Below are positions 23,712 through 33,336 of a stretch of 64,000 nt of DNA, piece after piece. The DNA is from Pseudo-nitzschia pungens (Eukaryota; Bacillariophyta; Bacillariophyceae; Bacillariales; Bacillariaceae). Each line of letters begins with the position of its first letter. Positions within the stretch are counted from its first letter, which is position 1. The notes below the pieces were generated by a model that did no database searches, was not told where the DNA came from, and saw only the letters and a list, made by a program, of their open reading frames with translations. Location: assembly GCA_037355855.1 (NCBI GenBank), contig CM074768.1:1-64000 (forward strand). The letters are read 5' to 3'. The position numbers and the translations under genes were made by a program.

Positions 23712-24726
23712 GGGCCCTCCGGAACTGAAAAAAAAATCGCGCGTACCGCACTTTGTGTCGAGTCCCGTTAAAATTTATTCTCCCCTTTATTTTTTCCTCC
23801 CCCTAAAATACGTGGGTTTTTCACGGTGAAAAAAAACCCACGTTGCATTCGTGGGTTATTCACGGTGAAAAAGAACCCACGAATGAAACCACGTTAACCC
23901 ATGTTAACCCACGTGAACCCACAAAAATAACCCATGAAAACCCACTGAAACCCACGAAAACCCACAAAAACCCACGAAATAACCCATGATAACCCACGAC
24001 TTTTTTCCGTGAACCCACGAACCGATTGTGGGTCAACTTTCGGCGAAACTTGGTATCTTGGATTACTGTGGTTCTACAAGGAGCTATGTACGATGTTGAG
24101 TACTGGCATGAATCACGGGGACTACTATGAAGATATTTCACCTCGATATTATTATGCTATCATGCTACTTACCGTCGGGGTATGGTCATTGTGTACAATA
24201 CGTACTATAACCAGATACCCAGCCCCTGCAGTTAGTTCACGAGCGAGCGAGTTAGCGAGCGCATCGATTCAAATACAGGTGTCAGTAAAAGTCAGTACGT
24301 AGAATTAAGTACTGGACCTACACACCCTGACCCTTTACCGACATACGAATCAGCGATATGGAACAATTATTTCGGCATGGGTTTGTGGGTTCACGGAAAA
24401 AAGTCGTGGGTTATCATGGGTTATTTCGTGGGTTTTTGTGGGTTTTCGTGGGTTTTCATGGGTTATTTTTGTGGGTTAACGTGGGTTAACGTGGGTTCAT
24501 ATGAACCCACAATTATTCCATTCGTGGGTTCGTGGAGTCACGTGGGTTCAAGTGGGTTTTTCACGGTGAAAAAAAACCCACGTTGCAACTCGTGGGTTAT
24601 TGATGGTGAAAAAAAACCCACGTTTTTTACCCCTTAAAAAATTATTTTCCCCCTAGGGAACCGAAATCAGTTCCGAGTTGACACAAAATTGCATGCGCGC
24701 GCAAATTATTTAGTTCCGGAGGGCCC
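23712..24726. mobile_element. Foldback-type inverted-repeat element, about 1.0 kb
   Basis: The two ends are inverted copies of GGGCCCTCCGGAACT (23712-23726 and 24712-24726). The arms (about 23712-24022 and 24383-24726) are long inverted repeats rich in AACCCACG / CGTGGGTT. Each arm also contains two internal hairpins of the form CGTGGGTT...TTCACGGTGAA...AACCCACG (for example 23811-23842 and 23847-23885). The core (24023-24382) has no gene and carries a fragment related to the foldback family at 53320-54740. No transposase is encoded, so it would be non-autonomous. No clear target duplication is seen, partly because the flanks continue the palindrome (TTACC/CGGTA). Confidence 0.8.
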
Positions 24727-26805
24727 CGGTAGATTTTAACTTATCGTTGCATTCGACGACTCTCGACTCGAGTCAGAGTCGCGAGCAAGATGACGAGTTT
24801 GGAATCCGCCAGCACAGATCGAAACGAGAACTGGTACAAGCACAACTACAATTACAGGTACAACTAAGTTACCGTACAACTACAAGTAACTTAATTACAA
24901 TTACAACTACCGGTACAAGTAACCTTACAAGTAAGTCTACCGGTACAAGTACAATCACTGGTAAGGTTTACCAGTAAAGGTACGGTAACTTACGAGCACT
25001 CGTAAGGTTAAATTCTACTCGTTGAAAAAACTACAAAGTAAGGTTAGAGCCCTACTTCGTAATTACGAAGTAACCTTACGAAGTAATCTTACTTCGTATC
25101 AACCTTACGTGCAAGTTCCTCTACCGTATTCCTGTACTGTCGTAAGTTAAGGCTTACTTATAGAGTACCGATTTCGTGACGAGTGAGTCATTGAGTTCCC
25201 GAAAGACTACCGTAATTACGGTAAGGTTTAAGTAATTAAGGTTTACTATCATCAAAAATTGTGCATGAAAATATCAAAAGTGTGAGCTGATAAACTTACC
25301 GGTACACGACAAGAAACAACACGAGAAGGAAATGATGTGCTGGGGGTGCCTAAAGAACATGAGGGAGAAAACAATTCGCAGCAAAATATATCAAAACAGT
25401 ATTACTTGTATACGGTTTTCGATATGTCACAATCTTCATCGCATCAATCCTCGCATTCTATCACATTATACTAAAATGATAATATTCGGTATATGCCATT
25501 GAAAGGAAAAGTTTCTTTCATTGAAATGGCTAGTAGTATTTTAAGAAGTCTCTCCAGAATTATTACTACTAATCATTAGTCATACCGGTACAGTTTGGAT
25601 TTACTGAAAGGCAATGAGAAGCAGATCACAGACTAATTAGTTGCACTCGTAAGGTTACGGTAAGGAGGTAAGATTAAGGTTTACCGTAACACTAATCTTA
25701 CGGTAAGAATAATGAGAGATTATCTCAGGAAATATATTTTTGTTCCACTGGTCGCCACTTGCAACCTGGTTGCAGTTTCAGGGTCGTAAGGTTATAAGGA
25801 AGTTAGTCCTTCACTGGACCAGGTATAATTAATCTTACCTTACCCGTCATCAGGGATGTGGAACGCAAACGCATCATTTGAGAACATTACGAGTGAGATT
25901 ACTTCTACGAGTAAACCTTACGTCTAAAAAGTAAATCGCTATCTAAATTCTTGGATCGAAAACGACACACGTACGGTAAGGTTTGTTACCGTACCGGTAG
26001 CACAGAATACAGAATGATGATTCATTCCTTTTTTGTCCCGAACGGAAATTTCATAAGGATCATGGAAAAATTTCCTAATGTCCAATGCACAAAGAATCGT
26101 TCGTTCCGGAATAGCGAACTTGTTTTCATAGTATGTGACGTGTTTATTCCAGGATTCAATCGACGAATGCAGAACGATAACAATAACAAAACTGCAAGAA
26201 GCACGGACGGAGTAAGCAAGAACACAGGTCAGTCAAGGTTAAGTTACTTGTCCTTGTAAGATCTTACTTGCACTTCGCAGTAAAGATTTACAGCATTTTG
26301 CAAAAAACACGCACAAGGTACGTAGTAAGTTGTAAGTTTACAAAGTTTGCCTTGCAAAATGTACGTACCGGTAAGTTATGCTCTCTACTGTCGATATAAT
26401 CGCATGTTTTAGTAAAGAGTAAAGAGTGAGGTTATTCACTAGCTATTCGGGATTCATCCTCACATGCCTTACCTCGTTCACGTACACGTACCGGTAACCT
26501 TACCGTACCGTATTACCGTATGAATAACCTTAAGCCTTGCTTGCCGAGCAACTCCAATCCATGAGAGAGGCATCGCCGAAAAATGTTCGGACGGCGACAA
26601 GCTCGGATGTTTGATCAAAGCTCGACGGATTGAAGGAGAACAGGAAACCGGCCTGTTGTGGAAGATGAGGAGGTGATTTGGGTGATGAGTTTTAGAGGTT
26701 GAGGCGCTCATAACCTACGAAATGTCTGCACTGGTACGGTATGGTAAGGAATATGCTCCTACAAGTAAGTTAAGGTTTACCGTATTGTCGATAGAAATAA
26801 TACTA
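24727..26805. other. Intergenic region dense in TTACGGTAAGG-type motifs
   Basis: No gene seen. The region is saturated with short near-palindromic words (GGTTACCGTAA, CTTACGGTAAG, TACGAAGTAACCTTAC, TACCGGTA), in both orientations and without a fixed period. Open frames (for example around 25951-26259) lack protein-like character. Confidence 0.6.
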
Positions 26806-26898
26806 GGAGGGCCACTCAACCGAAACGGGATTTTCAGACGTGCAAAACGGGATCCGGTCGGCGACCAGAACCTCAAGCACGTCTGACCAAAAACTCAA
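26806..26898. repeat. Left terminal inverted repeat of the 6.5-kb transposon
   Basis: This is the inverted copy of 33239-33331. Within it the sub-repeats TCAGACGTGC and GCACGTCTGA face each other about 36 bp apart, making the TIR itself a nested inverted repeat and a candidate transposase binding site. Confidence 0.92.
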
Positions 26899-27294
26899 AA
26901 AATTTCTGATCGTGGGTGAGATCATTTTTTTTTGTGCACATCATGCTGATCGCAACCAAACACGGGAATTTTTTATGGAGTGATAAATAATAAAATGTTT
27001 TCGAAAACAACATGTGGTTGAAACGAATTCAATCCTGGACGCAAGCAAGACGCAAACAACAAGCAGCAAAGCAAGCGGCAAAGCTAACAGCAAAGCAAGC
27101 AGCAAAGCAAGCAGCAAGCCGCAAAGCACGCTGCGAGGCAAGCAGCGAGGACTTCGCAAGCAGTTGAATGAAGCAACAGCTGTATTGTTCTATTTCGTAG
27201 TGTTCATTGGGTGGTGATATCTTAATTTCGATCTGACTGGAAATGGTAAATCCCCATTAAGCCGCAGTCCGAAGTGGATCCAATTCCAACTAAA

Positions 27295-30200
27295 TCAACG
27301 GAATTTTTTGTTTGGAACTCGTTTCCTTGTTGATCTTCGGGTCGGAACGAACGATGGTACCGCTGATGGATTTTTATTACGATAGTTTCGTTTCTGTTTG
27401 TTTTGCCCTGATTCCACTGGATTTGTTTCGCAGGGAATCTCCTTTCTTTTTTCAGGAGCAGTGACAAGGCAAGGATGCTCTTGGAATCCATCGTCTGGAG
27501 GAGGAGACTGCACTGGCGATGGCTTAGTCCTAGATACAGAACTTGCTGAAAAATCGTCGTTGTTAACAGTGGCACTTGACTTTGATCTTGTCGAATACTG
27601 CTGCTCGGAACCCGTTTTTTCTTTCTGAATTGTTGGCGGCGATGATATACCTTGGTTGGGATTAGGTACGTGACAAATTTCAGGAGACGATGTAGCAAAT
27701 GAAACAGTTTTGGAGCGAGATGATTCTAGAGTCCTAGAATTATCTTCAGTTTCAGATGCCAATAGGACAGACACAGCATGATTATCCTCATCGCAGTCGT
27801 CCTCCTCGACAAATGATGACTCGAGCGCAAATGATGACTCGAGCGCAAATGATGACTCAAGTGCAAATGAATTTTCACCATCTGTTTGCTCCTCAACGTT
27901 TTCCTGTCCTCCGTATTCTTCTAGTTCATTCTGCAGAGCCTTCTCTTTATCGTCAAAAACAGATTGGGTGATATTTATAACCTTCAAAGCTTGAATCATT
28001 GTACCTCGCCGTTTTGCAATCCTTGTTCGGTCTTTTACATCAAATACCTTCAGCAGCGGAATAAGAAACTGCCTTGTCAGTTGGGGAGCATCAAAGTTAA
28101 GGGATCCGTTCTCCATCCAGATGGAACTAAATGACTTTATGTCGCGAAACTTGCGGATCTCCTTCAATCGGCGCCTGCAAAGATGAGCCTTTGCTTTTCG
28201 CGACCGTTCCTCATTGGCATTTTGCTCTCGAATATCGGCTAGATGCTGCTCATCCATCTGTGCCACCTTTACTATTGCATCGCTACCCCTTCTGGTCTTC
28301 ACTACTTTTCCTCCGCGTCGTTTTCCTTCCCTCTTGTTTGTGTGGTGTGCTCGAACAAGCGTCTTGCAGATATTATCCATAACTAACTTTGACATTGATG
28401 ATGTGTTGTTTCCGTGAGCGCACAACTCAATAGTATGCTCCTCGTCTCCAAATTCTACAGTCACAGAATGATTGCTTGGTTCTTCGATGAAAGCAACAAT
28501 CGATTGCCGAAACGAAGCAAAAGTCTGTTCCTCTTTAGGTTTTTGCATGAACAAATCAAACTTGCTCTTTATCTCAGCAAGCCTTTCTTCCTCAGCTAAA
28601 GTCTTGGCAATCTGCTTAATGACCTTGTCCTTCTCATACTTTCTTCTCCTACGTGAACGCCAATTTTTCTCACGTAGGACTTGATCGTTTGGAAACATGT
28701 CGTACTCAAGATTTATTAGCCATTCGTTGTCGAGTTCGTCTGTTGTTACTTGAATAGCTGCTTCGCCATCAAATACATGCCAAGTATCAGTAGGCTTTTT
28801 CATTTTAATAGCTCTGTACCATTCATTCTCTTCATTTGAACTTCCTTTTGGTTTAACTTCAATAGATTCGTTCTCCTTTGTACAACTGAGGAGAGCATCT
28901 CGCTTCGCACGCTGAAAGTTATGTTCAAGTAGTAACGACTCCGGATAGAGTGGTTCCGCAGGAATGATTTGTGTGATTTCCATGTGCTCCAATGCAATTC
29001 GTTCTGCAGCACAAGTTGCTCTTGGCCTCGTAGTTCGTTCCTCTCCTTGCTTTTCAATCCAGTTGTTCACAATATCATTTGCGATAGCGTAACACTTTGA
29101 CAATGGATCGTCCACAGCGGTGGATTCACTGCCATCATTGGCTAAAACTGGAACAATTTCATTCAGCAAACGTATATCAGTATCAGAGAATGGAGGGCGT
29201 GTTTCTTTTTGTCTTGGCCGAACGCCGTAAAAGGGAGATTCAGCTTCACTAGTTATTTTCAACCCATTGAATGCTGCAAAGAGCTCAAGGTTTTCACGCC
29301 AGCCACTCGAGTGCGGATCACATGGCTCCATGCCAGTTACTCGATAGGAACGTGTTGTTGAATTTGATCCACGGTGGAGCAGTTTTTTTCGTTCTCCGTC
29401 CCGGAACAAGTGGAAGGCTCTTTCAAGAATTCGATTGCTGTATCCAATATTGGTATCACTTTGGAAAAGTCTCTCCAGCTGCGACGCAACCTCAATACAA
29501 TGGTGCATGAACATGATGACGCCATTGTCTTGAGGTTGGACAACAATTGAAAGATGAGATGGAAAGAAAATTGGCATCACTCTATGCTTGATTAGATGGT
29601 ACAGTGCCCTTGGATGCCAACGGGATACATGGCTATCTAGGAGCAGGAATGTCCATTTTCCATTTTTACCTTGCTCCGGAGAAAGCGAATGAACGTAGTG
29701 AAAAACTGTGTCTAGAAAGAGCTCCTTTGTCATACTGCCATTTGTTGACGTCCGAACAGTAAGTCCGAGGGGATTTCCTGGTGTAAGACCCTCTTGATAT
29801 GTTGTATCGAAGTCAAATTCCGTCGCTTCATCTACGTCGTCGTAGAGACTCATCCTTTTTTCAATTGGCGTCATATCTTTGTCTTGTCGCGATGGCTTGG
29901 AATGAATGACCACTGGCATGGGAGCACCCTCAATCCCTGCTTCTTTATCCTTGTACTGACCATTGCTCTTTGAAAATACAGCAAGAGTGATGTGCCGATT
30001 TGCTCGGTCACCTTCCGGAGTTGCTTGGAATAGTCGCTGTGCAATTTCCTTTGGTATCAGCATCTTATCTCGGTGCTGTGTATTATCTGTTCCCATTTCA
30101 TCCATATTATCTTTGAATGCTTTGTCAACTTGAGCCCAAGTCTTCCATGGACACGCCTCCCCATTAATCTCATTCAGAAGGGTTACTATTTGATCCAATC

Positions 30201-31467
30201 GAAAGAAGAATGAATCTCTGTTTGCAGTCGTAACCTGTGCAATCCGGACAGGATCAATATTCTTCAGATTCTTACACGCCAAGTCGTAGTCGGCAACGAA
30301 TCGATTTAGAGTTGATTTGGAAAATGCTCGCTTGCCGTCTGTGTCCCAATCTCTCAAAGCCTCCTCTAAGATTCTTGTAGTTACTTTTTTGCTGATTCCT
30401 TGCCCACATAAAGCAAGCTGTTTGATCAATTCTTTTGCAAATATCTCTAGTTCCTGTGGGATTGCTTTTGAAGAAGACGCGTTCCTTTGTCGGACGTCTT
30501 GAAGCATGCTCTTTTCACTTTGCCACCACTTATCATATACAGCGACTGCATCTTGGAGTGATTGCGAAAGTGTGTCTGACCCCTCTTCTGCTTTCTCCTT
30601 CTTCATTTGCTCAAGCCCGCACTTTTTCCAACTGCGCCAGATTGCATTCTTATTGTTGTATAGCATCTTGCTTTTGATGAATGTTGTAAGGGACATCGTC
30701 GGTTCTAGATAGAATGACATTAATACGGCTTTCATCTCAGAATCAGAAAGTTTCTTTTCCCTAGGACTAGTAGTAATACATGAATCATCACTCAATATAG
30801 CGGTAGCAACCGGTGGATCTGGATCTGGATCTGGATCTGGATCTGGATCTGGATTCGGGTTCAAATTTGGATTTGGATTTGGATTCGGATTCTGATCAGG
30901 ATCTGAGGGATGACTACTTTTGATGCTGTCGCTACTGTTGGCATTCTCAGTTGCCTTCAAATTGGCTTCCTCGTTGACTACTATGCTTTCGAAACTGCTG
31001 CTATTATGAATGGTGCGATTGTCCTTGTTGCTGGCAGATCCAACTGTATTTGATTCGTCGCAGTTGTTCTCTCCATTGAGTTCGGTATCAATGTGTATCT
31101 CAAATTTGGGAGGTTTGTACTTCTTCATTCTGTTCTTGCTTTGCTTCTCTGCCAAGTCGCTCTTCCACTTCTGAAACCATTTGTCGTATTGATGCGCAGC
31201 ATCGCTTCGTGATATCTTATTTCCTTCCTCATTTAATGCCTTCAATCCGCTTTCTTTCCATCTCTTAAGAAACGCAAATCGTTGTTGCGTGAGGCCTATC
31301 TCCTCCAAGAATCTTACGACGCTTTTCTTCACGTCAAGTTCATAATACATTAGAACATACACCCTCCATTCTTCTTCAGAGACTTTTCGTTTTGTTGGCT
31401 TGCTTCCTTTCTTTGAAGCAGACCTATTGGCTCCACCTTGAAGCGCTCTCTGGTGGCTATTCTCCAT
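27295..31467 (-). CDS. DDE_1 (pogo/Tigger-like) transposase, 1390 residues
   Basis: The long frame begins at a TTG (31566); the first ATG, at 31467, gives 1390 residues. The N-terminus holds two related helix-rich modules (about 30-110 and 245-335), each with a Trp-containing helix, GL and a YDKWxQ motif, likely DNA-binding. A CENP-B/Tc5-like helical region follows (about 345-430). The catalytic core has NMDEMGTDNTQHR (Asp456), FLLLDSHVSR (Asp611) and PQDNG (Asp647), that is a DDD triad with 35 residues between the second and third Asp, and a PSHLSIVVQPQDNG block typical of DDE_1 transposases. Between the modules lie Asn-Pro and Asp-Pro repeats; the C-terminal third has basic and acidic tracts and a four-times repeated SSFALE-like motif. 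It acts in the nucleus on the element's TIRs. Intact and much longer than usual pogo transposases (about 500 residues). Confidence 0.88.
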   Translation of the reverse strand: MENSHQRALQGGANRSASKKGSKPTKRKVSEEEWRVYVLMYYELDVKKSVVRFLEEIGLTQQRFAFLKRWKESGLKALNEEGNKISRSDAAHQYDKWFQKWKSDLAEKQSKNRMKKYKPPKFEIHIDTELNGENNCDESNTVGSASNKDNRTIHNSSSFESIVVNEEANLKATENANSSDSIKSSHPSDPDQNPNPNPNPNLNPNPDPDPDPDPDPDPPVATAILSDDSCITTSPREKKLSDSEMKAVLMSFYLEPTMSLTTFIKSKMLYNNKNAIWRSWKKCGLEQMKKEKAEEGSDTLSQSLQDAVAVYDKWWQSEKSMLQDVRQRNASSSKAIPQELEIFAKELIKQLALCGQGISKKVTTRILEEALRDWDTDGKRAFSKSTLNRFVADYDLACKNLKNIDPVRIAQVTTANRDSFFFRLDQIVTLLNEINGEACPWKTWAQVDKAFKDNMDEMGTDNTQHRDKMLIPKEIAQRLFQATPEGDRANRHITLAVFSKSNGQYKDKEAGIEGAPMPVVIHSKPSRQDKDMTPIEKRMSLYDDVDEATEFDFDTTYQEGLTPGNPLGLTVRTSTNGSMTKELFLDTVFHYVHSLSPEQGKNGKWTFLLLDSHVSRWHPRALYHLIKHRVMPIFFPSHLSIVVQPQDNGVIMFMHHCIEVASQLERLFQSDTNIGYSNRILERAFHLFRDGERKKLLHRGSNSTTRSYRVTGMEPCDPHSSGWRENLELFAAFNGLKITSEAESPFYGVRPRQKETRPPFSDTDIRLLNEIVPVLANDGSESTAVDDPLSKCYAIANDIVNNWIEKQGEERTTRPRATCAAERIALEHMEITQIIPAEPLYPESLLLEHNFQRAKRDALLSCTKENESIEVKPKGSSNEENEWYRAIKMKKPTDTWHVFDGEAAIQVTTDELDNEWLINLEYDMFPNDQVLREKNWRSRRRRKYEKDKVIKQIAKTLAEEERLAEIKSKFDLFMQKPKEEQTFASFRQSIVAFIEEPSNHSVTVEFGDEEHTIELCAHGNNTSSMSKLVMDNICKTLVRAHHTNKREGKRRGGKVVKTRRGSDAIVKVAQMDEQHLADIREQNANEERSRKAKAHLCRRRLKEIRKFRDIKSFSSIWMENGSLNFDAPQLTRQFLIPLLKVFDVKDRTRIAKRRGTMIQALKVINITQSVFDDKEKALQNELEEYGGQENVEEQTDGENSFALESSFALESSFALESSFVEEDDCDEDNHAVSVLLASETEDNSRTLESSRSKTVSFATSSPEICHVPNPNQGISSPPTIQKEKTGSEQQYSTRSKSSATVNNDDFSASSVSRTKPSPVQSPPPDDGFQEHPCLVTAPEKRKEIPCETNPVESGQNKQKRNYRNKNPSAVPSFVPTRRSTRKRVPNKKFR

Positions 31468-31742
31468 CTTCTTGTGCAGCGAAAACAACAAGATAAAGTG
31501 ACTTTGACGGCATGAAAGGATTCGATTTTGTTTGCGTCGTTGTGCCGTATATGGACGCAAATACAAGACGAGTAGTATATCATTATCAAATTTTCTTGAG
31601 ACAAGTTAAAACTTGAGTTCTAATTTAAATTGGTATGTGTGAAGTTGCTTCGCTCATTTTTTGGGTGATAAAGGGAGCATGGCATACTGAACCAAAGTAG
31701 CCGTTGCTGGTGTTATCGCTGACGAAGCTCTGCTATTTCGGA

Positions 31743-32207
31743 CTAGAGGGATTTGAGGAATTCAGAAAGTTGCTGGTAGTCGTTTCTAACTTGCATCTTG
31801 ATTGTTGTCTTATCATGCTTTTCGACGATTGTTAGTTTACCTCTTGAAAAGTTTCCTCCGACACTTCTGATTCTCTTCAGGCTCAAGCTTTCCACCGAAT
31901 CGCTTTCCAGATCAATCATGAGGGTCGGCCTGAACTTTTTGTACAGTTGAGTGTCGATATGATAACGAATTGCATCGTCTTTGTTCATGCCTAGAGCAGC
32001 TATATGATCCCCCGTCCAGATGCGTAGAATTTTGCTCTCCCTTGTCACTGTCACGATTGCAAAATTGCAAAATAAGTAACCGTTGCCTGTCACCTCTGGG
32101 TCACTACTTCGTGCCCGAAAGACATGTGTTGCAATCACACAGACATGAGGTTTCCGAGTGGTCATGCTGTCCGCTTTGCCTTCGATACTGGTATTAAAAC
32201 TTGTCAT
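31743..32207 (-). CDS. Accessory ORF of the transposon, 154 residues, unknown function
   Basis: ATG at 32207, stop at 31743; same strand as the transposase and 275 bp upstream of its start. I do not recognise a family. The sequence looks globular: alternating hydrophobic strands (HVCVIATHVFRARS, YLFCNFAIVTVTRE), a basic stretch (SLKRIRSVGGNFSRGK), and a C-terminal helix. It lies inside the TIRs, so it probably moves with the element. A link to transposition is inference. Confidence 0.6.
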   Translation of the reverse strand: MTSFNTSIEGKADSMTTRKPHVCVIATHVFRARSSDPEVTGNGYLFCNFAIVTVTRESKILRIWTGDHIAALGMNKDDAIRYHIDTQLYKKFRPTLMIDLESDSVESLSLKRIRSVGGNFSRGKLTIVEKHDKTTIKMQVRNDYQQLSEFLKSL

Positions 32208-32539
32208 CTTGCTCTACTGCTGATTGTGTTGTCGACAGCTGCTGTTGCTGCGCTGCTGTACTGTTTTGCTGCTGCGTGGTTACGCTGCTGTACAGTTTTG
32301 CTGCTGTGGCTCCGCATTTTTTTGCTGTCCTGCTGGCGTCGGTAACTGTTGTACTTCTCTTAGCAAAGCGCCGGAGAGTTTCAATTTCTCTTCAAAACCT
32401 TACAATCCTTCAATTTTGGACATTGAGCGGCTTAATGGGGGAGGAGTTGCGCGACCCTGCCAGACCGTGGATCTATCTAACTCAATACAACAGTTCATGT
32501 ACTGCTCATAAATTCAGCTCAGCTTCAATAACAACGCCA

Positions 32540-32932
32540 ATGGCAAGCAGCACCATGAGCATCCCTACTTCTGCTGTTCAAATCAAGCCAGATTCTGAGG
32601 GAAACGTCACCATCACCATCAAGCTGATCATCGCCGGAGCTGCCACAAACACCACCCAAGCTATTGTAACCACTCAGTCGAACCATTCGACGACCTGTTC
32701 CGAGAATTTGCTGGACTCAGATGGGAGCACTGATTTTGAGCAAGAGGCGGAGATCGAGATGGGCAAGAAAGGCAAGAGCAAGAAGGACAATGCCGATGAC
32801 AATACTACCACAGAACCACCAGTGAGAGATTTCCAATCTTGCTTCAATCTTCACGATGACAGTGACAATAGCAGTCACGAAGAACTCGACCGCAATCTCT
32901 CTCAGCAAGTCGGCGGTTGGGGCAGGTACTAG
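32540..32932 (+). CDS. Accessory ORF of the transposon, 130 residues, unknown function
   Basis: The frame is open further upstream, but the first ATG giving a sensible product is at 32540; another ATG lies a few codons on. The product begins with a Ser/Thr-rich segment and a strand-like VTITIKLIIAG, then acidic and lysine-rich stretches (EIEMGKKGKSKKDN) and an acidic Ser/Asp C-terminal tail. It is divergent from the 31743-32207 ORF, with a 332-bp gap that could hold a two-way promoter. No family recognised. Confidence 0.45.
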   Translation: MASSTMSIPTSAVQIKPDSEGNVTITIKLIIAGAATNTTQAIVTTQSNHSTTCSENLLDSDGSTDFEQEAEIEMGKKGKSKKDNADDNTTTEPPVRDFQSCFNLHDDSDNSSHEELDRNLSQQVGGWGRY

Positions 32933-33238
32933 TAGTAGTGACCACACGTCACTATTTGTTATCTCTGACTCTCTGGCTGCTGTTGCCGTTGCTATTCTTC
33001 ATGCTCCAATTGCTGCCACCACCACTACAAATACTTCTTGAGTACTAGAACCTCTGATCATATAGTCTTTGTTTACAACATCAACATAACTAGTAGGATT
33101 GCAAGAGCACCCCATCGGAGACTCATGCATTGGAACTACTGACCAGAACATTATTGACATGACAAAGTTGTCAATAAATTGTTGCTTTTTTATGTGTCTT
33201 CGGCGAATTTAAAATCCAAAAATGTTCCTTGAGAGACG

Positions 33239-33331
33239 TTGAGGTTTTGGTCAGACGTGGTTGAGGTTCTGGTCGCCAACCGGATCCCGTCTTGCACGTC
33301 TGAAAATCCCGTTTCGGTTGAGTGGCCCTCC
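33239..33331. repeat. Right terminal inverted repeat of the 6.5-kb transposon
   Basis: Inverted counterpart of 26806-26898. It ends ...GAGTGGCCCTCC at 33331 and is followed by the flanking direct repeat TACTA. Confidence 0.92.
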
Positions 33332-33336
33332 TACTA

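Larger units (their letters stand above)
26806..33331. mobile_element. Complete 6.5-kb DNA transposon with DDE transposase
   Basis: Terminal inverted repeats of 93 bp lie at 26806-26898 and 33239-33331, with four mismatches by eye. Both ends read GGAGGGCCACTCAACCGAAA inward. The element is flanked by direct repeats TACTA (26801-26805 and 33332-33336), which fits either a 5-bp target duplication or the TA duplication of the Tc1/mariner/pogo group with chance extension. Inside are a transposase (27295-31467, minus), a small minus-strand ORF (31743-32207) and a plus-strand ORF (32540-32932). An intact reading frame and well-matched ends suggest a young, possibly active copy. Confidence 0.9.

Noticed and set aside
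25951..26259. Plus-strand ORF of 102 codons
   Set aside because: No homology I recognise, and it lies in DNA dominated by TTACGGTAAGG words; chance frame.
27014..27217. Plus-strand Ser/Lys/Ala-rich ORF inside the transposon
   Set aside because: Translation of AGCAAAGCAAGC repeats; opposite the direction of the adjacent transposase and without other features.
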